Program-made: the position numbers and the translations under genes | Part shown: positions 7,535 to 15,110 of the stretch, in pieces | How positions within the stretch are numbered: the first letter of the stretch is position 1 | Layout: every line of letters begins with the position of its first letter | NCBI RefSeq assembly: GCF_014647835.1 | Contig: NZ_BMPY01000043.1 | Span: 2,144 to 46,458, forward strand | Source of the DNA: Microbispora rosea subsp. aerata | Lineage (GTDB): Bacteria > Actinomycetota > Actinomycetes > Streptosporangiales > Streptosporangiaceae | DNA length: 44,315 nucleotides | Reading direction: 5' to 3' | Notes under the pieces: model-generated | Seen by the model: the letters and a program-made list of their open reading frames with translations, nothing else | What the model was told of the DNA's origin: nothing | The model's database searches: none

Positions 7535-7608
7535 TGCGCCGCCAGGGACTCGAACCCCGGACCCGCTGATTAAGAGTCAGCTGCTCTGACCAACTGAGCT
7601 AGCGGCGC
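7535..7608 (-). tRNA. tRNA-Lys (CTT), copy 1
   Basis: Cloverleaf on the minus strand: acceptor GCGCCGC pairs with GCGGCGC, the D-arm contains AGCTCAGTTGGT, the anticodon loop is CTCTTAA with anticodon CTT (reads AAG), and the T-arm contains GGTTCGAGTCC. The discriminator base is A at 7535, and the 3' CCA is encoded in the genome (complement of 7532-7534). The 74-nt body is identical to a second copy at 26246-26319, which lacks the encoded CCA. Confidence 0.95.
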
Positions 7609-7715
7609 CTGCACCTCAAGAGTAGCGGCTTCCGGAAGTGGTTCGCACCATACGCGGCCTCGTGACCGGAAAAACGGTGCGACCAGACCATGCCCTGCCG
7701 TTACGTGTCCGGGAT

Positions 7716-7739
7716 GTTCCCCTTCTCCCCTTCGGGTAC
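7716..7739 (+). promoter_or_regulatory. SigB-type promoter, GTTC-N14-GGGTAC
   Basis: GTTC at 7716 and GGGTAC at 7734-7739 are spaced 14 nt, fitting the actinobacterial SigB/SigF-like consensus (GTTT, 13-16 nt, GGGTAT). It lies 29 nt upstream of the PRC-barrel start codon. Confidence 0.5.
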
Positions 7740-7768
7740 GTGGAGTGACGACGAAGGGAGTGAGCACC

Positions 7769-8131
7769 ATGACACCGGATCTTTGGTCGTACTCCGACAC
7801 CGTGTCCGGCACGGGACAGCAGATGGACATCGCCGGGTACGACGTGCAGGCCGTGGATGGGAAGATCGGCTCCGTGGACGAGGCCACCTATGAGGCGGGC
7901 CAGAGCTACATCGTCGTGGACACGGGTCCGTGGATCTTCGGCAGGAAGGTCATGCTCCCCGCGAGTGTGGTGACGAGGATCGACTTCCAGGATCGCAAGG
8001 TCTTCGTCAGCCGCACGAAACAGGAGATCAAGAACGCGCCGGAGTTCGACGAGTCGGCGATGAACGATCCCGGCTACCGGGACCGCGTAGCGGAGTACTA
8101 CGGGCGCTTCCCCCGCACTTCGTCCATGTGA
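7769..8131 (+). CDS. PRC-barrel domain-containing protein
   Basis: A 120-residue protein starting at ATG 7769 with AAGGGAG about 8 nt upstream; the in-frame ATG at 7745 lacks a site. Residues 15-80 form a PRC barrel: GYDVQAVDGKIGSVDEATYE, then SYIVVDTGPWIFGRKVMLPAS and VTRIDFQDRKVFVSRTKQEIKNAP. The C-terminal tail is Tyr/Asp-rich (YRDRVAEYYGRF). PRC barrels are small adaptor folds found in photosystem H subunits and RimM. The stand-alone actinobacterial ones are typically stress-induced and of unknown binding partner. A SigB-like promoter precedes it and a strong hairpin follows. Confidence 0.9.
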   Translation: MTPDLWSYSDTVSGTGQQMDIAGYDVQAVDGKIGSVDEATYEAGQSYIVVDTGPWIFGRKVMLPASVVTRIDFQDRKVFVSRTKQEIKNAPEFDESAMNDPGYRDRVAEYYGRFPRTSSM

Positions 8132-8142
8132 TGCCCTTGACA

Positions 8143-8171
8143 GGGGGCCGCGTCGCCATGGCGCGGCCCCC
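8143..8171 (+). terminator. Hairpin terminator after PRC-barrel gene
   Basis: GGGGGCCGCG at 8143-8152 pairs perfectly with CGCGGCCCCC at 8162-8171 (10 bp, 9-nt loop), starting 11 nt after the stop codon. There is only a short T pair afterwards, as usual in high-GC actinomycetes. It may also end the convergent nucleotidyltransferase transcript. Confidence 0.7.
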
Positions 8172-8222
8172 GTTGTGCCGGCCGAGGCGCGCGCACGGTC
8201 CCCTCCTCCATCTGGACCGCCT

Positions 8223-8819
8223 TCAGGGCCAGGTGCCGTTGGGTCCCGGTGTCGTAGGGGCGATGACGCGCAGCCGCTCCAGGAGCGTGACGAACGTCGA
8301 GGCGTACGGCGAGGGCGCGGCGACCGAGGCGACCCGGTCCCAGTCCACCTGCTCACGCATGGCGCGGACCATGGGCAGCAGCGCCCCGTAGTCGCAGGCG
8401 TGCTCGGACATCGGCAGTATCCAGGAGATCACAAGGTCGGTGGCTTCGAGGACGGGCAGGCTCAGCGCCGCCGTGTTGATCGGCTCGGCGCGGGCGATCA
8501 TGGCCTCGGTCACGGGCCTGTCGGCCAGCGAGAAGATCAGGTCGACGAGGACGCCTTCCTCGTCGAACGCCTTGACCAGCCAGTCCTCCGGTGGTTTCGC
8601 GGTGCGGAAACCCAGGCCCTCCAGGGTTTTCAGCGCGAGCGGGACGTCTTCCTCGACCAGGGCGAAGTCGACGTCGTGTAGTGATGGCGCGGCGCCCCTC
8701 GCGTAGCCGGCGCAGCCTCCGGCCAGGGCGAAGCGCACCCCGGCCTCTTTGAGGCCGGCCCCGGCGCGCTTGAGCGTTTCAAGAATCGCGTCGGTGACTT
8801 CGTGACTGTGACTACCCAC
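8223..8819 (-). CDS. Nucleotidyltransferase-fold protein
   Basis: A 198-residue protein. FALAGGCAGYARGAAPSLHD followed by DVDFALVEED gives the nucleotidyltransferase signature: the GG helix start, then DxD-type metal-binding acids. The region PPEDWLVKAFDEEGVLVDLIF supplies the third acid (VDLIF). Relatives in actinobacteria are minimal nucleotidyltransferases of unknown substrate (some act as antitoxin or toxin partners, but no partner is visible here). Its ATG at 8817-8819 lies 56 bp from the divergent DUF1360 gene, so the two share a short promoter region. Confidence 0.75.
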   Translation of the reverse strand: MGSHSHEVTDAILETLKRAGAGLKEAGVRFALAGGCAGYARGAAPSLHDVDFALVEEDVPLALKTLEGLGFRTAKPPEDWLVKAFDEEGVLVDLIFSLADRPVTEAMIARAEPINTAALSLPVLEATDLVISWILPMSEHACDYGALLPMVRAMREQVDWDRVASVAAPSPYASTFVTLLERLRVIAPTTPGPNGTWP

Positions 8820-8840
8820 TTACGTCGCTTGCCCAGCCAT

Positions 8841-8865
8841 GTTCGCCGCAAACAATTCCGGGTAG
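8841..8865 (+). promoter_or_regulatory. SigB-type promoter, GTTC-N15-GGGTAG
   Basis: GTTC at 8841-8844 and GGGTAG at 8860-8865 with 15 nt between; the -10 ends nine nt before the DUF1360 start codon, giving a very short leader. The same -10 hexamer and spacing recur at the two divergent promoters near 13.6 kb. Confidence 0.6.
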
Positions 8866-8874
8866 AGCGCGCTC

Positions 8875-9375
8875 ATGACCGAGACCCTGCAGGAGATCAA
8901 ACGCGAATACGAGGGGGAGGACAGCCGTCCGCTCGCCTCGTACACACGTGTTCTCGCGGCGTACGGCGGGGCCGTCGGGGGGCTTGTCACCGCGGCGAAA
9001 CTGACGGGCCGCGAGGCCCCGGAGAAAGTCACGGTGATGGACCTCGTGCTCATGGGGTTGTTCACGCACCGGCTCTCCAGGACGGTCGCGAAAGACCCGG
9101 TCACCAGCCCCATTCGCGCCCCCTTCACCCGGTACGAAGGCCTCTCCGGCCCGGCGGAGCTGAAGGAGGAGGTCCGCGGCCACGGTGTGCGGAAGGTGGT
9201 GGGTGAGCTGCTCACCTGCCCGTTCTGCCTGTCCCAGTGGATCGCGACGGGGTACGCCGCGGGCATGGTGTTCTTCCCCCGGCTGACCAGGCTCGCCGGA
9301 GCCGCCATGACGGCCGTGGCGATCTCCGACTGGCTTCAGCTCGCCTACACGCGCTTGATGAAGGCGGCGGAATGA
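8875..9375 (+). CDS. DUF1360 domain-containing membrane protein
   Basis: A 166-residue protein. DUF1360 hallmarks are VMDLVLMGLFTHRLSRTVAKD, then SPIRAPFTRYEG, and the LLTCPFCLSQWIATGYAAG motif, with a conserved CPFC-x-x-W. Hydrophobic segments lie near residues 22-42, 57-70, 118-138 and 142-158. Relatives are sporulation- or stress-linked membrane proteins (the Bacillus YngL type). Start chosen at 8875. The next gene (DUF6328) overlaps by ATGA, so the two are translationally coupled. The promoter is of SigB type. Confidence 0.85.
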   Translation: MTETLQEIKREYEGEDSRPLASYTRVLAAYGGAVGGLVTAAKLTGREAPEKVTVMDLVLMGLFTHRLSRTVAKDPVTSPIRAPFTRYEGLSGPAELKEEVRGHGVRKVVGELLTCPFCLSQWIATGYAAGMVFFPRLTRLAGAAMTAVAISDWLQLAYTRLMKAAE

Positions 9376-9860
9376 GCGACGTACTCGAGCCTTTGGAGAA
9401 CACCGGCGAGAGCCCGAAGGAGCGCGTCGACCGCGAGCTCGGCGAGCTTCTGCAGGGCCTCCGGGTCGCCGCCACGGGGGTGCAGGTGCTGTTCGCGTTC
9501 CTGCTGACGCTGCCGTTCTCCTCCGGTTTCGGGAAGATCGACACGACCGGGAACTGGTTGTTCTACCTGGCGGTCGTCAGCGCGGCGGTCGCGTCGATCT
9601 GCACGATCGCCCCGGCGACCCAGCACCGGATCCTGTTCCGGTCGGGGCTCAAGGAAGTGCTGCTGCGCCGGGCCAACCGGCTGAGCGTGGTCGGAGGGCT
9701 GGCCCTGGCCGTGTCCATGACCTGCTCCACCGCCCTGGTCTTGGGCGCGCTGACCGGCCCCTGGCCCACCGCGCTGGTCGGCGCGGGTGTGGCGCTGCTG
9801 TGCGCCTGGCTCTGGTTCATTCAGCCGCTTCTGTCGCTACGCCAGGTCAAAGACGACTAG
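9372..9860 (+). CDS. DUF6328 family membrane protein
   Basis: A 162-residue protein. The N-terminal amphipathic part is KERVDRELGELLQGLRVAATGVQVLFAFLLTLPFSS, followed by four hydrophobic segments (about 38-58, 67-88, 106-130 and 137-157) with the conserved pair PATQHRILFRSG between the second and third. This is the pattern of the actinobacterial DUF6328 family (integral membrane, function unknown). The ATG at 9372 overlaps the DUF1360 stop, giving a two-gene operon under the SigB-like promoter at 8841. Confidence 0.8.
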   Translation: MSDVLEPLENTGESPKERVDRELGELLQGLRVAATGVQVLFAFLLTLPFSSGFGKIDTTGNWLFYLAVVSAAVASICTIAPATQHRILFRSGLKEVLLRRANRLSVVGGLALAVSMTCSTALVLGALTGPWPTALVGAGVALLCAWLWFIQPLLSLRQVKDD

Positions 9861-9999
9861 GGATCGCTCCGTATCCGAAAGCAACCGTCCATCGCCACTG
9901 CCGCCAAGAAGACGTAACGATGAGCGCTTCGGGGGCAAATTAAATCAGCCCAGGGGCCGGATGATGTTACGAGCCCTTTTGTACGGGCAGTGGAGGGCC

Positions 10000-10149
10000 A
10001 TGGCTACTCTGCTTTGGATCATCGCCGTGGTACTGGTAATCGCCGGGATCTACGTGATCCTGGCCCGCAGGGACATCCTCTGGGGGATCGTCCTCATCGT
10101 CCTCGGGTTCCTCGTCGGCCCCGGGGGCGTCAGCATTTTCAACCCCTAG
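10000..10149 (+). CDS. GPGG-motif small membrane protein
   Basis: A 49-residue protein, start ATG 10000 preceded by GGAGG. It has two hydrophobic segments (LLWIIAVVLVIAGIYVIL and ILWGIVLIVLGFLVG) joined by ARRD, ending GPGGVSIFNP. This is the layout of the short actinobacterial GPGG-motif membrane proteins, of unknown role. Upstream, GTTA-N15-GGGCAG (9966-9990) is a weaker version of the SigB-like promoters nearby. It is convergent with the metallophosphoesterase gene, and a shared hairpin separates them. Confidence 0.8.
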   Translation: MATLLWIIAVVLVIAGIYVILARRDILWGIVLIVLGFLVGPGGVSIFNP

Positions 10150-10217
10150 CGGCAACCTCACCCACCCGCCCCGGCTCACCCGCGGTCGAAATCGAATTCA
10201 CACTCACGCGGCGCAAA

Positions 10218-10252
10218 GACGGCGACCGGCCGGATATGGCTTGGTCGCCGTC
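10218..10252. terminator. Bidirectional hairpin terminator
   Basis: GACGGCGACC at 10218-10227 pairs perfectly with GGTCGCCGTC at 10243-10252, between the convergent 3' ends of the GPGG gene and the metallophosphoesterase gene. AAA precedes the left arm, giving a short U run on the minus strand. Confidence 0.7.
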
Positions 10253-10277
10253 TCACACCCCACACGACCAGCGATCA

Positions 10278-11003
10278 TCAATAGCCGCCGTTCAGGCAGT
10301 AAACGGTGTACGCGTGCTTGATGACCGGAAGAGCGACGTTCCGCACCCGGATTCCTCCCGGGGTGACGCCCTTCTCGGTGCCCGCGTGCGCGTGGCCGTG
10401 AATGAAAAGATCCGCGCCCTCGGCGTCGGCCGCCTCGGCCAGCATGTAGCTGCCGAGGAACGGATAGATTTCCGGCGGCTCGCCCATCAGCGTGTCCTTC
10501 ACCGGCGAATAATGACTGAGCACGATTTTGTAGTCGGCGTCCAGCTCCTTGAGCGCCCGCCGCCACCGCTCGGCGATCTCCTTCGTGTGCCGGACGAACG
10601 CCTTCGTCTCCGGCTCGCCGAACTCGCTCGCGCATTTCCCGGCGAAACCGCCGCCGAAGCCCTTGCCGCCCGCGACCCCGAGCCGTACGCCGTCGATGGG
10701 GACGACCGTGCCCTCGTCGTCGAGGACGGTGATGCCGGCGTCGCGGAGGAGATCGATGATCTCGGCGTTGCGGTCGGAGTGGTAGTCGTGGTTGCCCAGC
10801 ACGGCGACGACGGGGATGGGCAGGCCGCTCAGCTCGTCGGCGACCACCCGCGCCTCGGGGATCGTGCCGTGCCTGGTCAAATCGCCCCCCACCAGCAGCA
10901 CGTCCGCACGGCGCTCGATGCCCTCGATCTTCTTGCGATAGTGGCCGCGCAGGTCTTCGCCCAGATGGATGTCCGCGACGGCGGCGATCCGCAGCTCCCT
11001 CAC
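10278..11003 (-). CDS. Metallophosphoesterase (calcineurin-like)
   Basis: A 241-residue protein with all metal-site motifs of the calcineurin-like fold: Asp11/His13 (VADIHLG), Asp41 (GGDLTRHG), Asn71/His72 (GNHDYH), His164 (VLSHYSP), and His202 with His204/His206 (IHGHAHAG). It probably hydrolyses a phosphodiester or phosphomonoester in the cytosol; the substrate is not predictable. Its ATG overlaps the stop of the BON-domain gene (11000-11003), so the pair is co-translated and probably shares the promoter at 11272-11296. Confidence 0.9.
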   Translation of the reverse strand: MRELRIAAVADIHLGEDLRGHYRKKIEGIERRADVLLVGGDLTRHGTIPEARVVADELSGLPIPVVAVLGNHDYHSDRNAEIIDLLRDAGITVLDDEGTVVPIDGVRLGVAGGKGFGGGFAGKCASEFGEPETKAFVRHTKEIAERWRRALKELDADYKIVLSHYSPVKDTLMGEPPEIYPFLGSYMLAEAADAEGADLFIHGHAHAGTEKGVTPGGIRVRNVALPVIKHAYTVYCLNGGY

Positions 11004-11245
11004 AGGTGCTCCTCCTCTCCCGGCTCCCGGACCTCCACCAAGGTGAGCTCGTTGTGCACCCGCAGGCCCGGGGCCGCCTCCCGGGCGACGTTCACGATCT
11101 GGTGCCGCCGCTCGTCGCAGGAGACCTGCCCGCGCAGGTAGACCTCTTCTCCTCGCACATCCACCCGAATGCCCAGCTCGGTGGTCCGTTCGTCCTCCGC
11201 GAGAGCCCGCTGCACGCGGGCCGCGACATAGTGCGGCGTCTCCAT
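11000..11245 (-). CDS. BON-domain protein
   Basis: An 81-residue protein from METPHYV. The start at 11245 has GGGAGGGG about 6 nt upstream; the longer in-frame start at 11305 has none. The single BON domain reads YVAARVQRALAEDERTTELGIRVDVRGEEVYLRGQV, then HQIVNVAREAAPGLRVHNELTL, with the conserved hydrophobic pattern and LRGQV. BON domains bind phospholipid or other proteins and occur in osmotic-shock proteins such as OsmY. There is no signal peptide here, so it is cytosolic or peripheral. It is coupled to the metallophosphoesterase. Confidence 0.85.
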   Translation of the reverse strand: METPHYVAARVQRALAEDERTTELGIRVDVRGEEVYLRGQVSCDERRHQIVNVAREAAPGLRVHNELTLVEVREPGEEEHL

Positions 11246-11271
11246 CTCTTCCCCTCCCGTCCCCGCTAGCG

Positions 11272-11296
11272 CTGCCCGGCCGTTGCCGGGCGAAAC
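11272..11296 (-). promoter_or_regulatory. SigB-like promoter, GTTT-N15-GGGCAG
   Basis: On the minus strand GTTT (plus 11293-11296) and GGGCAG (plus 11272-11277) are spaced 15 nt, upstream of the BON gene (start 11245). The -10 deviates by one base from the GGGTAG of the neighbouring promoters, so support is weaker. Confidence 0.35.
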
Positions 11297-11345
11297 CAGG
11301 CGCAACCGGGGGTCCGACGCGCGCGCCGGCCGCCCGGGTCGTACG

Positions 11346-12431
11346 TCAGCGCCGCCGTGCGGGCGCCCGGCGCAGGAGCTCGATGACGGCCTCCTCGACC
11401 GGCCCGTGGGTGGCGAGCCGGCCCTCGCCGGTGTCCTCGCCCAGCCGTTCGAGGGGGACCGTCCGCCCCTTCTCGTACAGCGCGACGATGCGGGGGTCCA
11501 CGTAGGAGGCGCGGCACACCGACGGCGTGTTGCCGAGATAATCCGACACCTCCCGCATCACCCTGGAGATCGCCCGCTTGCGTCCCGCGCCGCTGCGTAC
11601 GGGGCGGGAGACGGCGAGCCCGACCGCCGCGAGGACCGTGGCGTGCCAGGTGCGGAAGTCCTTGGCGGAGACCTCGGTGCCGAACGCGTCCTTGAGGTAG
11701 GCGTTGATGTCGGCGCTGCGCACGTCCATCCAGGTCCCGTCGTCGGCGCGGTAGCGCAGCAGCTCTCCCCCGTGCCCGTTCGACAGCGCGGCGAGCACCT
11801 CGCACACCTCGGCGTCGGCCAGCACCTGCTCCCGCTCCTTGCGGCCCTTGGCCAGGTAACGGCACACGACCTGGCCGTCGCCGCACTTCACGTGGGACGT
11901 CTTGAGCGTGGCCAGGCCGTACGAGTCGGTGTATTCCTCGCCGCCGACGCGGAAGAAGCCGATGTCGAGCATGCGCGCGGCGGCGGCCAGGACGCGCCGG
12001 CGGCTCAGCCCGCCGCCGCGCAGGTCGCGGGCGACCCGCCGGCGGAACGCGGGGAGCCGCTCGGCGATCTCCAGCACGTGATCGAACTTGGCCTCGTCCT
12101 GCTGCCTGCGCCACTCGTCGTGATAGCGGTACTGCCGCCGGCCGGCGGAGTCGGTGCCCACGGCCTGGAGGTGGCCGTCCGGGTGCGCGCAGATCCACAC
12201 GCCGGTCCAGGCGGGCGGGATCGCGAGGCGCTTGATCCGGTGCAGGGTGGCGCGGTCCTTCACGGTCCGGCCGGAGGCCCAGATGTAGCTGAATCCGCGC
12301 CCGCGGCGGCGTCGCCGGATGCCCGGCTCGTTCGGGTCGCTCTGCCGCAGCTCGACCGGCGACGTCTCGAAGACCCTCGCCTTGTCCGCGACGGCCCCGT
12401 CCGCGAGCGCCCGTTCCACCACGGTGCTCAT
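11346..12431 (-). CDS. DNA topoisomerase IB (poxvirus-like)
   Basis: A 361-residue enzyme that relaxes supercoils through a 3'-phosphotyrosine intermediate. The N-terminal DNA-binding domain contains RRRRGRGFSYI and IPPAWTGVWICAHPDGHLQA (about 40-90). The catalytic domain shows RVGGEEYTDSYGLATLKTSHV (about 161-181), the KDFRTWHATVLAAVGLA helix, and the nucleophile Tyr310 in NTPSVCRASYVDPRIV. The length is normal for bacterial type IB enzymes, which are accessory and often stress-linked. Its ATG overlaps the stop of the upstream glycosyltransferase gene (12428-12431), so both belong to the operon read from the minus-strand promoter at 13569. Confidence 0.92.
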   Translation of the reverse strand: MSTVVERALADGAVADKARVFETSPVELRQSDPNEPGIRRRRRGRGFSYIWASGRTVKDRATLHRIKRLAIPPAWTGVWICAHPDGHLQAVGTDSAGRRQYRYHDEWRRQQDEAKFDHVLEIAERLPAFRRRVARDLRGGGLSRRRVLAAAARMLDIGFFRVGGEEYTDSYGLATLKTSHVKCGDGQVVCRYLAKGRKEREQVLADAEVCEVLAALSNGHGGELLRYRADDGTWMDVRSADINAYLKDAFGTEVSAKDFRTWHATVLAAVGLAVSRPVRSGAGRKRAISRVMREVSDYLGNTPSVCRASYVDPRIVALYEKGRTVPLERLGEDTGEGRLATHGPVEEAVIELLRRAPARRR

Positions 12432-13477
12432 CGCAGCAGGTCCCAGGCTTGTTCGAGCACGTCCTCCACGGTCACGTCACCCACCCACGACACGTCGCGG
12501 TGGCCGCACTCCCGCATGCCCTCCGCCCCGGCGGGCAGCCCGCAGACCGGGCAGCCCGAGGTCCAGGAGATCAAGGGCCGCTGGTGGCCCCTGCTCAGGG
12601 GACCCCAGTTGATCAGGTTGCCGCACCAGTAGATGCCCACGGTGGGCGTGCCGGTCGCCGCCGCCAGGTGCCGCGGTCCGGTGTCGTTGGAGACCAGCAG
12701 GTCGCAGGCGGCGTACAACGCGGCGAGCCCGCCGAGGGACAGCTCCCCCACGACCGCCCTCGCCGGGATCTGCGTCTGCGCGACGACCTTCTCGACGACC
12801 TCCCGCTCCTCCTCGACGCCGGTCACCACGACGGGCCGCCCGAGGCGGTCGGCGACCTCGGCGAAGCGCTCCGGCGGCCACCGCCTGCGCCGGTCTCCCG
12901 CGCCCGGGTGGATCGCCACCAGGCCCCTGGGCACCTTGCCGAGCGTGCGGTTCAGCTCGGCCCAGTCCTCCCGGACAACCGCGATCCTCGGCTCGATCTC
13001 GCTCGTGGCCGCGCCGAGCAGCCCGGCCACCTCCAGGTAGCGCAGGGTCTCGTGCTGGTAGTGGACGTACGGCACCCAGCGGTCGAGCGGGACGGCGTCG
13101 GGGGTGCGCAGGCCCGCCGTCACCCGTGCGCCGAGCCGGCGGATGAACGGGTTGGAGTTGCGCCCGCCGCCGTGCATCTGGACGGCCAGGTCGAACCCGC
13201 GCTCACGCAGGTCCTCGTACAGCTCCTCGGGGGCGGCGGAGCCGTCCCGCATGGAGGAGACGCCGGAGATGGGCGGCAGCGGCACCACCTCGTCCACCGG
13301 CCCCGGGCGGTCGCGCAGGAACCGCGCGTGCCATTCGCGGCCGAGCAAGGTGATCTTGGCGGCGGGGTACGCCCGCCTGAGCGCCTCGACGGCGGGCAGG
13401 GCCAGCAGCAGATCGCCGAGCGCGTTGGCGCGCAGCACGGCGATCCGCTCGACTCCTGCCACGAGCAGCTCGTTCAT
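12428..13477 (-). CDS. Glycosyltransferase family 9 (heptosyltransferase-like)
   Basis: A 349-residue protein, start ATG 13477 with a GAGGGGG site. The GT9 pattern is clear: N-terminal RIAVLRANALGDLLLALPAVEALRRAYP, then FDLAVQMHGGG and VAIHPGAGDRRRRWPPERFAEV, and the donor site SLGGLAALYAACDLLVSNDTGPRHLAAATGTPTVGIY. A CPVC-like pair occurs near the C-terminus (SGCPVCGLP). Family members use ADP-heptose. The gene is divergent from hldE, which makes the same class of nucleotide-heptose, so the pair probably supplies and uses a heptose on an actinomycete surface glycan or metabolite. The acceptor is unknown. Confidence 0.88.
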   Translation of the reverse strand: MNELLVAGVERIAVLRANALGDLLLALPAVEALRRAYPAAKITLLGREWHARFLRDRPGPVDEVVPLPPISGVSSMRDGSAAPEELYEDLRERGFDLAVQMHGGGRNSNPFIRRLGARVTAGLRTPDAVPLDRWVPYVHYQHETLRYLEVAGLLGAATSEIEPRIAVVREDWAELNRTLGKVPRGLVAIHPGAGDRRRRWPPERFAEVADRLGRPVVVTGVEEEREVVEKVVAQTQIPARAVVGELSLGGLAALYAACDLLVSNDTGPRHLAAATGTPTVGIYWCGNLINWGPLSRGHQRPLISWTSGCPVCGLPAGAEGMRECGHRDVSWVGDVTVEDVLEQAWDLLR

Positions 13478-13565
13478 GCCGCCCCCTCGCCTCGCGGCGT
13501 CCCCTCGCCCATCGCATCCCCCGTTCGTCCGGCCCGCCGGCCGGCCCCAGAGCGACGTCTGATCC

Positions 13566-13593
13566 CGGCTACCCCGGTGCGACGAGTCCAAAC
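13566..13593 (-). promoter_or_regulatory. SigB-type promoter for the glycosyltransferase-topoisomerase operon
   Basis: On the minus strand GTTT (plus 13590-13593), 15 nt, then GGGTAG (plus 13569-13574), 92 nt upstream of the glycosyltransferase start. Together with 13621-13645 it forms a divergent pair; their -10 regions make a perfect 12-bp inverted repeat, CGGCTACCCCGG at 13566-13577 and CCGGGGTAGCCG at 13637-13648. Confidence 0.65.
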
Positions 13594-13620
13594 CGGCCGG
13601 CGTGGTCTGCCGTGCCTGTT

Positions 13621-13645
13621 GTTTTCCCTGCGTCTGCCGGGGTAG
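13621..13645 (+). promoter_or_regulatory. SigB-type promoter for hldE operon, GTTT-N15-GGGTAG
   Basis: GTTT at 13621-13624 and GGGTAG at 13640-13645 with 15 nt between; the -10 ends 10 nt before the hldE ATG, so the transcript would be nearly leaderless. Same spacing and same -10 as its mirror promoter at 13566-13593. Confidence 0.65.
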
Positions 13646-13655
13646 CCGCCGAGGT

Positions 13656-15101
13656 ATGACGGAAGAGACGCTCAACCGTTTCGGTGATGTCACAGCCGTC
13701 GTGGTCGGGGACGTGATGCTCGACTCGTGGCTTCGGGGCCGCACCACGCGCATGGCGCAGGAGGCCCCGGTGCCGGTGGTGACCGTCGAGCAGGTCGAGG
13801 ACCAGCCGGGCGGCGCCGCCAACACGGCCGTGAACCTGGCCGCCCTCGGCGCGCGGGTCCACATGGTGGGGGTCACCGGCGCCGACCCCGCAGGGGCGAC
13901 GCTCAACGCGGCTCTGGGACGGCTCGGCATCGACGGCCTCGTCGTCGTCCGCAGCCGGCGCACCCCGGTCAAGCGCCGGGTGCTGACCGACGGCCAGATC
14001 GTGGCACGCTACGACGAGGAGGACGACGCCCCGTTACCCGAGGCGGCCGAGCGGGAGCTCGTCGAGCGGATCACCCGGCTCGCGGCGCACGCCGACGTCG
14101 TCGTCGCCTGCGACTACGGCCGCGGGGTGTGCACGCCGGGCGTCCGCCGGGTGCTGTGCGACCTGAGCGTCGCGCGCGGCGACGGGTCGCGCGGCGCGCC
14201 GATCCTCGTGGTGGACGCCCACGACGTGGCGGCCTGGCGCGACTGCCGGCCGGCGGCCGTGCTGCCCAACTACGCCGAGGTACGGCGGCTGCTCGGCGAG
14301 GGAGACGACCGCGACAGGGTGGCGTTCCTGTCCGCGCGGTCGGACGACCTCATCGCGGCCACCGGCGCCGCCCTCGTGGTGACCACGCTGGACGGCGAGG
14401 GCACGCTGCTGCACCGGCGCGGCAGGCCGCCGCACCGCACGTACGCGACCCCCGCGCCCGACACGATGAGCATCGGCGCGGGCGACACGTTCACCGCGGC
14501 GTTCGCGCTCGCCCTGGCGGCCGGCGCGGAGCCCGAGTGCGCGGCCGACATCGGCCAGGCGGCGGCGAGCGTGGTGGTACGCCGCCGGGGGACGGCCGCC
14601 TGCTCCCACGACGACCTGTTGCGGGCGCTGCGCCCCGGCACGCCGCTGCCGCCCGAGCGGCTGGCCGCCTGCCTGGAGCGCGACCGCGCCGAGGGCAAGC
14701 GCGTCGTCTTCACCAACGGCTGCTTCGACGTGCTGCACCGCGGCCACGTCGCCTGCCTGGAGGAGGCCGCCCGGCTCGGCGACGTGCTGGTCGTCGCGGT
14801 CAACAGCGACGACGGCGTGGCGCGGCTGAAGGGACCGCGACGCCCGATCAACCGGTGCGAGGATCGTGTCGCGGTGCTCGCGGCGCTGGGATGCGTGGAC
14901 TACATCACCGTCTTCGACGAGGACAGCCCGGCCGAGCTGCTGCGGCTCGTCCGGCCGGACGTGTACGTCAAGGGCGGCGACTACCACCCCGACCTGCTGC
15001 CGGAGGCGGAGCTGGTCCGGGAGCTGGGCGGACAGGTGCGGGTGCTCGGTTACGTCCCGGATCGCTCCACCACGGCGATAGTGAACCGAATTCGAGGGTA
15101 G
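13656..15101 (+). CDS. hldE: Bifunctional heptose-7-phosphate kinase/heptose-1-phosphate adenylyltransferase
   Basis: A 481-residue, two-domain enzyme of ADP-heptose synthesis. Residues 10-325 are a PfkB-type kinase: GDVMLDSWLRG, GGAANTAVNLAALGA and the catalytic GAGD motif at 274-277 (Asp277). Residues 345-481 are a cytidylyltransferase-like domain: TNGCFDVLHRGHVACLEEA with HxGH at 361-364, then RRPINRCEDRVAVLAAL and VYVKGGDY. Order and length match HldE (RfaE). The start at 13656 was chosen because upstream in-frame codons lack a site and overlap the promoter. A small membrane protein and an SDR follow in the same direction. gmhA, gmhB and hldD are not in the window, so the pathway must be completed elsewhere. 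Confidence 0.93.
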   Translation: MTEETLNRFGDVTAVVVGDVMLDSWLRGRTTRMAQEAPVPVVTVEQVEDQPGGAANTAVNLAALGARVHMVGVTGADPAGATLNAALGRLGIDGLVVVRSRRTPVKRRVLTDGQIVARYDEEDDAPLPEAAERELVERITRLAAHADVVVACDYGRGVCTPGVRRVLCDLSVARGDGSRGAPILVVDAHDVAAWRDCRPAAVLPNYAEVRRLLGEGDDRDRVAFLSARSDDLIAATGAALVVTTLDGEGTLLHRRGRPPHRTYATPAPDTMSIGAGDTFTAAFALALAAGAEPECAADIGQAAASVVVRRRGTAACSHDDLLRALRPGTPLPPERLAACLERDRAEGKRVVFTNGCFDVLHRGHVACLEEAARLGDVLVVAVNSDDGVARLKGPRRPINRCEDRVAVLAALGCVDYITVFDEDSPAELLRLVRPDVYVKGGDYHPDLLPEAELVRELGGQVRVLGYVPDRSTTAIVNRIRG

Positions 15102-15110
15102 GGGGCGCCC

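Noticed and set aside
8812-8817. GGGTAG on the minus strand at the nucleotidyltransferase start as a further SigB -10.
   Set aside because: It lies inside the first codons of the gene and lacks a GTTT at the right distance.
13566-13648. RNA hairpin occluding the hldE start.
   Set aside because: The inverted repeat is better explained by two divergent promoters; the hldE transcript would start after the left arm, so the arms would not be on one RNA.
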